A stretch of DNA of 5,491 nt from Lachnospiraceae bacterium (GTDB taxonomy: Bacteria; Bacillota; Clostridia; Lachnospirales; Lachnospiraceae), in the NCBI GenBank assembly GCA_017391545.1, contig JAFOYD010000200.1, positions 1 to 5,491 of the forward strand. The letters run 5' to 3'. Made by a program: the position numbers and the translations under genes. The notes under the pieces are model-generated. The model saw only the letters and a list, made by a program, of their open reading frames with translations, was not told where the DNA came from and ran no database searches. This document shows positions 1 through 5,491 of this stretch, one piece after another (the stretch's first letter is position 1; every line of letters starts with the position of its first letter).

Positions 1-4
1 AAAA

Positions 5-22
5 TGCGCAACCGTTTGCGCC
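5..22 (-). promoter_or_regulatory. LacI-family operator-like palindrome, probably for a leftward gene outside the window
   Basis: The arms GCGCAA (6-11) and TTGCGC (16-21) are perfect inverted repeats around a central CG (13-14), with one mismatched pair (12/15). This is the usual architecture of LacI-family operators in Firmicutes, such as the GCAAACGTTTGC-type sites of maltose and maltodextrin regulators. On the minus strand a TATGAT -10-like box (31-36) ends about 8 bases upstream of the palindrome. A start site near 24 would put the operator just downstream of it, a repressing position. No good -35 box is seen; TAGCAA (54-59) is the best at 17-bp spacing. The alternative is the hairpin of an intrinsic terminator, because four T residues follow it on the minus strand. 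The operon terminator at 181-225 makes a second terminator here less likely. The regulated gene is not visible. Confidence 0.45.
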
Positions 23-180
23 ATGTTCATATCATATCGGTAATATCATATTTTTGCTATTGATTTATTTCCTAAGAAACTTTTTCTTTTTTGTACAATT
101 TAGACAACCATATGTTTTTTTGCTCGGAAAATAGTCGAAAAGGCTCATAAGCAGTTTTCCTGTTATAGCATCATCAAACT

Positions 181-225
181 AAAAAAGTGTGAAGTCTTTT
201 CTTTTTTGAATAAGAACTTCACACT
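181..225 (-). terminator. Rho-independent terminator of the csoR-copA operon
   Basis: Read on the minus strand, a perfect 10-bp stem AGTGTGAAGT/ACTTCACACT (216-225 with 186-195) encloses a 20-base A/T-rich loop. A run of T (185-181) follows directly. It starts 20 bases after the copA stop codon, the expected place for the end of the operon transcript. The loop is longer than usual and the stem is only about 40% GC. On the plus strand the flank CTTTAATAATTT is a poor U tract, so termination is probably one-directional. Confidence 0.85.
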
Positions 226-245
226 CTTTAATAATTTAGATAGTT

Positions 246-455
246 TTACTCCACAGACACCACCTTATAATCCTGCTCCTCCACAGTCTTTGTGAGAAGT
301 TCGTCAGAAATTTCCGCATTCAGTGTCACAACTGCAGTCCCTGCCTCGTGGCTTACGACCGCCTCTGATACCTGGTCAAGTGCCTCCAGACACTTTTTCA
401 CTCTTGCCTCACAGTGACCACACATCATTCCTTCAATTTTCAATGTCTTTGTCAT
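246..455 (-). CDS. copZ: Putative free CopZ-like copper chaperone from an internal in-frame start in copA
   Basis: Initiation at the ATG at 455-453, in the same frame as copA, would give a 69-residue soluble protein that shares the copA stop codon. That is the size of a stand-alone CopZ. It opens MTKTLKIEGMMCGHC and carries the Cu(I)-binding MxCxxC site at M10, C12 and C15. The residue before the second cysteine is His, typical of free chaperones such as CopZ; the N-terminal HMA of this ATPase has the CAAC form common in pumps. A C-terminal DYKVV sits where CopZ proteins have their conserved Gly/Asp-Tyr loop near the metal. An AAGGAGG site lies 8 bases upstream of this ATG. A free copy could carry Cu(I) to CopA and to CsoR. 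That the domain is an HMA fold is nearly certain. That it is also made separately is inference; the alternative is a permanently fused domain. Confidence 0.55.
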   Translation of the reverse strand: MTKTLKIEGMMCGHCEARVKKCLEALDQVSEAVVSHEAGTAVVTLNAEISDELLTKTVEEQDYKVVSVE

Positions 456-2807
456 GTTCTTTTCCTCCTTATCATAAACAGCCTTTGAATGCAGGCTGTT
501 CTTCACTTTTTTGTCTCTCTTACCATTGTAAATGTCAACCATGTTGAGCCGCAGCGCATTTGTCACGACGCAGAAGCTTGACAGGCTCATGGCTGCCGCC
601 CCAAACATGGGATTTAACTGCCAGCCAAACAGTGGTATCCATACTCCCGCCGCCAGCGGAATCCCGATCACATTATAGATAAATGCCCAGAAAAGATTTT
701 GATGAATGTTACGAAGTGTCCTGCGGCTTAGACGGATAGCAGCAGGCACATCCCGGATGCGGCTTTTCATAAGAACCACATCTGCCGCGTCGATCGCAAT
801 ATCCGTTCCAGCTCCGATGGCGATACCGATATCTGCTCTTGTAAGTGCAGGTGCATCATTGATTCCATCACCGACCATGGCAACCTTTCCTTTTTCCTTC
901 AGTGTCCGGATGACGCGCTCCTTGCCTTCGGGTAGTACGCCGGCGATCACCTCGTCAACACCTGCCTGATCCCCGATGGCTTTCGCAGTGCGTTCATTGT
1001 CGCCTGTGAGCATCACAACATGGATTCCCATGTGCTGAAGCTCCTCCACAGCCTGTCTTGCATCTGCCTTGATGACATCTGCCACCGCGATAATTCCGAC
1101 AAGCATGTCATTTTTATTGTCATCCTCCCTTGCAAAGAATAAAGGTGTTTTTCCCTCCACGGAGAGTTTTTCTGACATTGCCAGTAAGTTTCCCGGTATC
1201 GTGAGCTTCTCGCCAATAAATTTTGCATTTCCGCCATACAACTTTTTACCATCAAGCACTGCAGTAAGCCCATTTCCCGGAAGTGCCTCAAATTCTGAAA
1301 CCTGTGGAATTGCATATGCTTTATTGGCAAAATACTGTTCTGCGTAGACATTGACAGCTGTCGCCAACGGATGCTCGCTTTTCTGTTCCAATGCGTATGC
1401 CACAGCCAAGAGCTCCTCTTCAGAGACAGTTTTCGCGGGTACAACATCCGTGACCTTTGGCTCCCCGTTTGTGATCGTTCCCGTCTTATCAAGTGCCACG
1501 ACAGATACCTTTCCAGTTTCCTCTAGTGTTGCTGCCGTTTTAAACATGATACCATTTTTAGCGCCCTTTCCGCTTCCGACCATGATTGCTACGGGTGTAG
1601 CGAGTCCAAGCGCACAAGGACAGCTGATGACAAGCACTGATATGCCTCTTGCCAGCGCAAAGCCGACTCCTCGACCTGCAAGCAGCCATACAACAATCGT
1701 AATCACAGCAATGGTAATAACAACTGGAACAAACACACCAGATACCCTGTCTGCAATCTTGGCGATTGGAGCCTTTGTAGCTGCTGCCTCGCTCACCATT
1801 TTTATGATCTGTGACAGAGTCGTATCCTCGCCCACTCTAGTTGCCCTGCATCGGATAAAACCTGACTGATTGAGCGTGGCCGCTGACACTTTATCCCCTG
1901 CCTGCTTGTCAACAGGAATACTCTCGCCCGTCAGTGCCGCCTCATTTACAGCACTTGTTCCTTCAATAACAACACCGTCCACAGGAATGCTCTGTCCTGG
2001 TCTCACCACAAAGATATCATCTTTGACCACAGCATCAATCGGAACCTCTGTCTCAATACCGTCACGTACCAATGTCGCAGTCTTTGGAGATAACTTCATC
2101 AGACTCTTCAGTGCATCTGTTGTTTTTCCCTTTGAACGTGCCTCCAGCATTTTTCCCACAGTGATGAGCGTCAATATCATCGCTGCCGATTCAAAATAGA
2201 ACTCGTGCATCAGGCGCATCACTGCCATATCATCACCTCGAAGCTGTGCATCTGTCATGGCAAAAAGTGCATACGTACTATACACAAATGCTGCTGTAGA
2301 GCCAAGTGCCACAAGCGTATCCATATTTGGTGCCTTATGCCACAGGCTTTTGTATCCGCTGATAAAAAACTTCTGATTGATTACCATAATGGCAATCGTA
2401 AGCAGTAATTGAATCAGCCCCATCGCAATGTGATTATTCTCCAAGATCTTTGGCAGTGGAAATCCCCACATCATATGTCCCATGGAAAAATACATCAGGA
2501 CAATCAGAAACACAAGCGAATATACCAGTCTTTTCTTTAATACAGGTGTTTCCTTATCTCTCAGCAGATCGTCCTGTCTTGTGACGCTGCTCTTGTCCGT
2601 ATTCGCTTTTCCCATGACAGCTGCTCCATATCCTGCCTGCTCCACAGCTTTTATGACCTCTGCAGGTGATGCGCTTCCCTCTACGCCCATGGAATTTGTA
2701 AGAAGGCTGACCGAGCATGACGTTACACCGTCTACTTTTGAAACTGCCTTTTCAACTCTGGCACTGCAGGCAGCACAGCTCATTCCCGTAACTGCATACT
2801 GTTCCAT
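246..2807 (-). CDS. copA: Cu(I)-exporting P1B-type ATPase with N- and C-terminal HMA domains
   Basis: This 853-residue membrane pump uses ATP to export Cu(I) from the cytoplasm. Order of domains: HMA domain (about 1-68) with GMSCAAC at 8-14; linker to about 90; four membrane segments (about 93-225); actuator domain with TGES 293-296; a membrane pair carrying the copper gate CPC 396-398; phosphorylation loop DKTGT 440-444; nucleotide-binding SEHP 477-480; hinge GDGINDAP 646-653; last two membrane helices with YN 711-712 and MSLSS 740-744. CPC, YN and MxxSS are the P1B-1 (copper) signature. A basic linker (about 755-784) then leads to a second HMA domain with GMMCGHC 793-799. The usual CopA has one or two HMA domains, all N-terminal, so the C-terminal copy is a variant. 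The ATG start is forced: an in-frame TAG lies 24 bases upstream with no alternative start between. The ribosome site is weak (AGGGG, about 12 bases off), which suggests coupling to csoR, whose stop is 31 bases upstream. Confidence 0.96.
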   Translation of the reverse strand: MEQYAVTGMSCAACSARVEKAVSKVDGVTSCSVSLLTNSMGVEGSASPAEVIKAVEQAGYGAAVMGKANTDKSSVTRQDDLLRDKETPVLKKRLVYSLVFLIVLMYFSMGHMMWGFPLPKILENNHIAMGLIQLLLTIAIMVINQKFFISGYKSLWHKAPNMDTLVALGSTAAFVYSTYALFAMTDAQLRGDDMAVMRLMHEFYFESAAMILTLITVGKMLEARSKGKTTDALKSLMKLSPKTATLVRDGIETEVPIDAVVKDDIFVVRPGQSIPVDGVVIEGTSAVNEAALTGESIPVDKQAGDKVSAATLNQSGFIRCRATRVGEDTTLSQIIKMVSEAAATKAPIAKIADRVSGVFVPVVITIAVITIVVWLLAGRGVGFALARGISVLVISCPCALGLATPVAIMVGSGKGAKNGIMFKTAATLEETGKVSVVALDKTGTITNGEPKVTDVVPAKTVSEEELLAVAYALEQKSEHPLATAVNVYAEQYFANKAYAIPQVSEFEALPGNGLTAVLDGKKLYGGNAKFIGEKLTIPGNLLAMSEKLSVEGKTPLFFAREDDNKNDMLVGIIAVADVIKADARQAVEELQHMGIHVVMLTGDNERTAKAIGDQAGVDEVIAGVLPEGKERVIRTLKEKGKVAMVGDGINDAPALTRADIGIAIGAGTDIAIDAADVVLMKSRIRDVPAAIRLSRRTLRNIHQNLFWAFIYNVIGIPLAAGVWIPLFGWQLNPMFGAAAMSLSSFCVVTNALRLNMVDIYNGKRDKKVKNSLHSKAVYDKEEKNMTKTLKIEGMMCGHCEARVKKCLEALDQVSEAVVSHEAGTAVVTLNAEISDELLTKTVEEQDYKVVSVE
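464..470 (-). promoter_or_regulatory. Strong Shine-Dalgarno site inside copA
   Basis: The minus strand reads AAGGAGG here, 8 bases before the internal ATG at 455. It is much stronger than copA's own site upstream of 2807. In the copA frame it overlaps codons for Lys-Glu-Glu at 780-782, in the non-conserved linker before the C-terminal HMA domain. Ideal sequence and spacing at a domain boundary argue that it is functional. Confidence 0.65.
477..500 (-). other. Perfect 8-bp RNA hairpin just upstream of the internal ribosome site
   Basis: The copA mRNA can pair AACAGCCT (500-493) with AGGCTGTT (484-477) around an 8-base loop. The stem ends 6 bases before the AAGGAGG at 470-464. No U tract follows, so it is not an intrinsic terminator. 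It sits in the linker codons (about 770-777), which have no recognisable domain. Such stem-loops are common in intercistronic regions, where they can protect mRNA or keep a ribosome site open. That role is inference here. Confidence 0.5.
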
Positions 2808-2838
2808 TTCCTGTTCACACCCCTTCTGTTTCTAAATT

Positions 2839-3183
2839 TTATTTCATCAGTTTTTTCAATGTGGCAATCAGTTCATCAACTGTTTCTTCCTTGCCATCAA
2901 GAATGTCCTGCGTCACACAGGTCTTGATATGATCTGCAAGAAGCACTCTGTTGAAACTGTTCAACGCGGCGTTCACTGCCGCGACCTGAACCAGTATGTC
3001 TGTGCAGTAGGCATCCCTCTCGACCATACCTTTGATTCCCCGAATCTGCCCTTCGAACCGGTTAAGCCTGCTGATCATATCCTTGTGTTCCTTCTCAGAT
3101 CGCTCCTTTGTTTTGTGTGCACAATGCTCACACATATCGCCATCCGTATTATTTTTTACAATACTTTCATCCATATTCAGCAT
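2839..3183 (-). CDS. csoR: CsoR-family Cu(I)-sensing transcriptional repressor
   Basis: This 114-residue protein belongs to the all-helical CsoR/RcnR (DUF156) family, which binds DNA when metal-free and releases it on binding Cu(I). The helix 1 segment ISRLNRFEGQIRGIKGMVE (37-55) is the family hallmark. The copper ligands appear as C60 (in DAYCTD), H85 and C89 (in DHIKTC), a 25- and 4-residue spacing identical to the Cys-His-Cys set of known copper sensors such as Bacillus subtilis CsoR. The N-terminal extension contains MCEHCAHK (17-24), a possible second metal-binding patch of unknown role. The gene is first in the operon; copA follows 31 bases after its stop. The start is uncertain. ATG at 3183 is only 3-4 bases from the GG of AAAGGTGA, and in-frame ATG at 3174 (residue 4) is about 12 bases from it, so either could be used. 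A palindrome in its promoter indicates autoregulation. Confidence 0.95.
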   Translation of the reverse strand: MLNMDESIVKNNTDGDMCEHCAHKTKERSEKEHKDMISRLNRFEGQIRGIKGMVERDAYCTDILVQVAAVNAALNSFNRVLLADHIKTCVTQDILDGKEETVDELIATLKKLMK

Positions 3184-3208
3184 TCACCTTTCATTTTGTT
3201 ATATCTAT

Positions 3209-3237
3209 ATACTATACCCCTGTAGGGTATATGTCAA
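3209..3237 (-). promoter_or_regulatory. csoR-copA promoter
   Basis: The minus strand has a perfect TTGACA -35 box (3237-3232) and, 17 bases on, TAGTAT (3214-3209), which matches four of six positions of the -10 consensus. TATAGT at 15-bp spacing is an alternative. The csoR start codon lies about 26 bases past the -10 box, leaving a short leader. The CsoR-type palindrome fills the spacer, so bound repressor would exclude RNA polymerase. Confidence 0.75.
3213..3231. promoter_or_regulatory. CsoR operator
   Basis: The inverted repeat TATACCC (3213-3219) / GGGTATA (3225-3231) has perfect 7-bp arms around a 5-base centre. It matches the known CsoR operator form, an A/T-flanked TACCC...GGGTA pseudo-palindrome found before copper-efflux operons. 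It lies between the -35 and -10 boxes of the csoR promoter. The assignment follows from the gene it precedes and from this pattern. Confidence 0.82.
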
Positions 3238-3375
3238 TATATTTTAAAAAGTTCAAAATTTTTCCATAAAAACTTTCGACTTCCTCGTATCTATCAATGT
3301 AGCCAAATTAAAAATCACTATTTTCGCCATAACATGACTTCTTGACTTTAGCTCATAACTATGGCACACTTTATA

Positions 3376-3415
3376 AGTTGGTAATTAATACCATTTATTA
3401 TTACCAACTATTTTT
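3376..3415 (+). terminator. Intrinsic terminator-like hairpin ahead of the C11 protease gene
   Basis: A perfect 10-bp stem AGTTGGTAAT (3376-3385) / ATTACCAACT (3400-3409) encloses a 14-base loop and is followed on the plus strand by ATTTTT (3410-3415). The minus-strand flank has no U tract, so any termination acts rightward. No gene lies upstream on the plus strand; csoR is transcribed away. It may attenuate the transcript of the protease gene, whose start is 62 bases downstream, or end a short RNA. A smaller imperfect palindrome, TGGTA (3379-3383) / TACCA (3389-3393), overlaps it, so an operator is another possibility. No convincing plus-strand promoter was found on either side; TTGACT (3342-3347) lacks a -10 box at normal spacing. 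Confidence 0.5.
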
Positions 3416-3433
3416 CAATCAGAAAAATATGTA

Positions 3434-3460
3434 CCAGCGCCGGAATCGATTACCCGCTGG
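3434..3460 (+). other. GC-rich leader hairpin just upstream of the protease ribosome site
   Basis: CCAGCG (3434-3439) pairs with CGCTGG (3455-3460). GG (3442-3443) and CC (3453-3454) can extend the stem past a 2-base bulge, leaving a loop that contains AATCGATT. The stem ends 6 bases before the GGAGGAG site (3467-3473), so it is probably within the 5' leader. It could affect translation or mRNA stability. It does not match a riboswitch that I recognise. Confidence 0.4.
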
Positions 3461-3477
3461 CAGAATGGAGGAGTATC

Positions 3478-5491
3478 ATGCATAAAAAATCAATTGTAAA
3501 AAAGAAACTTATCGCAGCTGTCCTTGCACTTTCTGTCCTCACAGGTTGTGCGCAACAGGATACAACACCTGCATCAGGTTCTGACAACACGTCATCCATC
3601 AAGGACCGTTTTGAAGCTGGAAAGACAGAGCAAAATGACGACAAAGAGCAGATCGATGAGGATATCATTACGGAAACTGACACAGACGAAGAAAAAAAGC
3701 AGTCATCCATGAACAGTCAGTATACCCCCTACACCAGGGATCGAAAAGCTTTTGAGAACGATGACACAAACACATACACACAGACTGTCATGGTCTATAT
3801 GGTCGGTTCTGATTTGGAATCTTCCTATGGAAATGCCAGCATCGACTTAAGTGAAATGGTCGCTGCCCAGCCTGATATTGAAAATAACAATGTTGTTGTC
3901 TTTACAGGTGGTGCCTCCGAGTGGAAGCTCGACAGTATCTCTGGTGACGATAGCTGCCTGTTAGAACTTGGCAAGGATGATTTCTACGTAAAAGAAACGC
4001 TCGATGCCTGCAACATGGGTTCTGCTGATAGCCTTTCAAACTTTGTTACCTACTGCCTTAACGAATATGATACAGACAAGTACAGTCTGATTCTCTGGAA
4101 TCACGGTGCAGGTCCTGTTATGGGATTTGGTGTCGATGAAAATTATAAGGATATTCTCACACTGCCAGAACTTCAGAGCGCTCTTGAATCTTCCGTTGGA
4201 GAATCCGGGAAAAAACTTGAATGGATCGGCTTTGATGCATGTCTTATGAATTCCCTTGAAGTCGCTGATATTCTTGCTCCATATTCCAACTACCTGATTG
4301 CCTCTCAGGAGACTGAGCCGGGATGGGGCTGGAACTATTCCTTCCTGTCAAAGCTCTCAGAGCCAGGCATGAACGGTGCAGGTATGGGAAAAGAAATCAT
4401 CGATGCCTACATGGATTATTGTGACCAGGTATTTGATACTTATCCACAGTATTACGCCGATGTTACACTCTCATGCATTGACTTAAATGCCTATGATGAC
4501 GCCGAAAAAGCACTTGATGAATTTTTTGCTGATATTGATGGCAACTTAGACACCGATCTGTTCCCTGCCATTGTACGAGACAGACAACAGATGCGAAATT
4601 TCGGAGCTTTCTCCACGAACTACAATTACAGTATGGTAGACTCCATGTCCCTTGTAAACAAGCTTTCTGACAAGGGCGACAGTGAGAAGGCCAAGGCTGC
4701 CCTGACTGCACTCAATGATATGGTCGTATATGACCAGACAAACCTTGAGAGTGCCAACGGTATTTCGATCTGCTATCCACATGCCACAGAAGAAATCTAT
4801 CAGGAAACCTATCTGAAGGTACAGGATTACATTGATTTTGCACCTGGATATTCACGCTTCTTAAATGATATGTATGCACTTGAAAACGGCGAGACGATCT
4901 CACATGACTGGGATGTATCAGATGCAGAAGTAACTGTCGAGGAAACCGAAGTAACAATTGCTGATATGACAACGGAAAATGGACGTGATATCTCGCTCCA
5001 GCTTACTGAGGAACAGCAGAAAAATTTTGCTTCTGCAAGATTTATGATTCTTGCCAATGCGGAAAGCTATGGATATGTAGATGAAGAAGATGACGAACGT
5101 GCAAAAGACATGTACTTTTATGTATATGTAGGCAAAAATGTACAGATGGACGAGAACGGAAAACTTCACGCATACTATGACAACAATATTCTCTATATGA
5201 AGGATATCAGCTCTGATGGTGATGGCTCCCTGTCCCATATTCCGATGATTTTGATTGACAGTGATATCACGAATTCAAAAGAAAAGCGATATACTTCCTA
5301 CGCCTTATTAGAGAATTTAACTGGTGACATCGGCAACTGGAATACCACCGCTGTAGAAATGCAGATTGTAAGAGATGCTGCACATCCAAACGGATATATC
5401 CGAAGTGCCATTCCACTTGACGATGATGATGAAGATAGTGATATCCATACTCCCAGCAAACAGCTTGTAGATTTCAGTGACTTCAACCTGA
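3478..5491 (+). CDS. Clostripain-family (peptidase C11) lipoprotein, 3' end outside the window
   Basis: A reading frame of at least 671 codons runs off the right edge without a stop. Residues 1-23 form a lipoprotein signal: a lysine-rich start, a hydrophobic core and lipobox LTGC with C24 as the lipidated cysteine. An acidic, Asp/Glu/Thr-rich spacer (about 25-100) should hold the enzyme away from the membrane. The C11 domain starts near MVYMVGSDLE (about 105-114). It includes the catalytic histidine in WNHGAG (H209) and the nucleophile in GFDACLM (C255), 46 residues apart as in the C11 peptidase PmC11. D253 matches the Asp linked to Arg/Lys preference in that enzyme. SQETEPGWGW (276-285) is another family hallmark. 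From about 480 on, a region of unknown fold ends with an acidic stretch (650-656). Start: GGAGGAG (3467-3473) is well spaced from the ATG, and the signal peptide begins there. It is probably a surface cysteine endopeptidase; the substrate is unknown. It is divergent from csoR with no evident link to copper. Confidence 0.92.
   Translation, partial: MHKKSIVKKKLIAAVLALSVLTGCAQQDTTPASGSDNTSSIKDRFEAGKTEQNDDKEQIDEDIITETDTDEEKKQSSMNSQYTPYTRDRKAFENDDTNTYTQTVMVYMVGSDLESSYGNASIDLSEMVAAQPDIENNNVVVFTGGASEWKLDSISGDDSCLLELGKDDFYVKETLDACNMGSADSLSNFVTYCLNEYDTDKYSLILWNHGAGPVMGFGVDENYKDILTLPELQSALESSVGESGKKLEWIGFDACLMNSLEVADILAPYSNYLIASQETEPGWGWNYSFLSKLSEPGMNGAGMGKEIIDAYMDYCDQVFDTYPQYYADVTLSCIDLNAYDDAEKALDEFFADIDGNLDTDLFPAIVRDRQQMRNFGAFSTNYNYSMVDSMSLVNKLSDKGDSEKAKAALTALNDMVVYDQTNLESANGISICYPHATEEIYQETYLKVQDYIDFAPGYSRFLNDMYALENGETISHDWDVSDAEVTVEETEVTIADMTTENGRDISLQLTEEQQKNFASARFMILANAESYGYVDEEDDERAKDMYFYVYVGKNVQMDENGKLHAYYDNNILYMKDISSDGDGSLSHIPMILIDSDITNSKEKRYTSYALLENLTGDIGNWNTTAVEMQIVRDAAHPNGYIRSAIPLDDDDEDSDIHTPSKQLVDFSDFNL

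Noticed and set aside
65..148. Minus-strand 27-codon frame containing a CxxC (CLNC), with AGGAA about 8 bases before its ATG.
   Set aside because: It is very short and lysine-rich from A/T-rich DNA. It begins downstream of the operon terminator with no clear promoter and resembles no known family. Conservation in relatives would be needed to revive it.
126..160. Inverted repeat GGAAAA/TTTTCC in the left intergenic region.
   Set aside because: The arms are only 6 bases of simple sequence with a loop of over 20 bases, expected by chance in A/T-rich DNA.
323..2408. Several plus-strand open frames of 67 to 172 codons opposite copA.
   Set aside because: They are antisense shadows of a strongly conserved ATPase, have no family motifs and lack good ribosome sites.
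3342..3377. Plus-strand promoter for the protease from TTGACT (3342-3347) and TATAAG (3372-3377).
   Set aside because: The 24-base spacing is too long for a standard sigma-70-type promoter, and no -10 box occurs 16 to 18 bases after TTGACT.
3361..3384. Seven-codon plus-strand frame (MAHFISW) whose stop codon lies in the 5' arm of the 3376-3415 hairpin, resembling an attenuation leader peptide.
   Set aside because: There is no Shine-Dalgarno site upstream and only one Trp codon, so chance is the better explanation.
4463..5486. Minus-strand open frames of 62 to 106 codons opposite the protease gene.
   Set aside because: The plus strand is one continuous frame with C11 motifs, so the minus-strand frames are shadows with low-complexity sequences.

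Overview
The window looks like a chromosomal segment of a low-to-moderate GC Gram-positive anaerobe, most likely a clostridium of the Lachnospiraceae type. The reasons are the strong AGGAGG-type ribosome sites, a CsoR-family copper repressor, a LacI-type operator with a central CG, and a lipobox-anchored clostripain-family (C11) protease. The family-level placement is inference from gene content and style, not from a marker gene.

Layout. Positions 1-180 hold no convincing gene. A LacI-family operator-like palindrome lies at the extreme left edge (5-22), probably in front of a leftward gene outside the window. A rho-independent terminator (181-225) closes a leftward copper operon: csoR (3183 to 2839), then copA (2807 to 246), 31 bases apart. 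The operon has a clear promoter with a perfect TTGACA -35 box and a CsoR-type palindrome in its spacer (3209-3237). To the right and divergent, a large lipoprotein protease of peptidase family C11 starts at 3478 and runs off the right edge with at least 671 codons. Its upstream region holds two hairpins, and the first (3376-3415) has the form of an intrinsic terminator.

How the genes work together. CsoR should release its operator when it binds Cu(I), switching on its own gene and the Cu(I)-exporting P1B ATPase CopA. CopA carries a heavy-metal-associated (HMA) domain at each end. The N-terminal one has the ATPase-type CAAC site. The C-terminal one has the chaperone-type CGHC site and the size of a free CopZ.

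The main discovery candidate is inside copA. The C-terminal HMA domain begins with an in-frame ATG (455) that has a textbook AAGGAGG site 8 bases upstream and a perfect 8-bp hairpin just before that. The DNA therefore looks like a normal copA-copZ intergenic junction embedded in one continuous reading frame. The simplest reading is that the gene makes two products: a full-length CopA with a fused chaperone domain, and a free 69-residue CopZ from an internal start. This is inference from sequence and has not been demonstrated.
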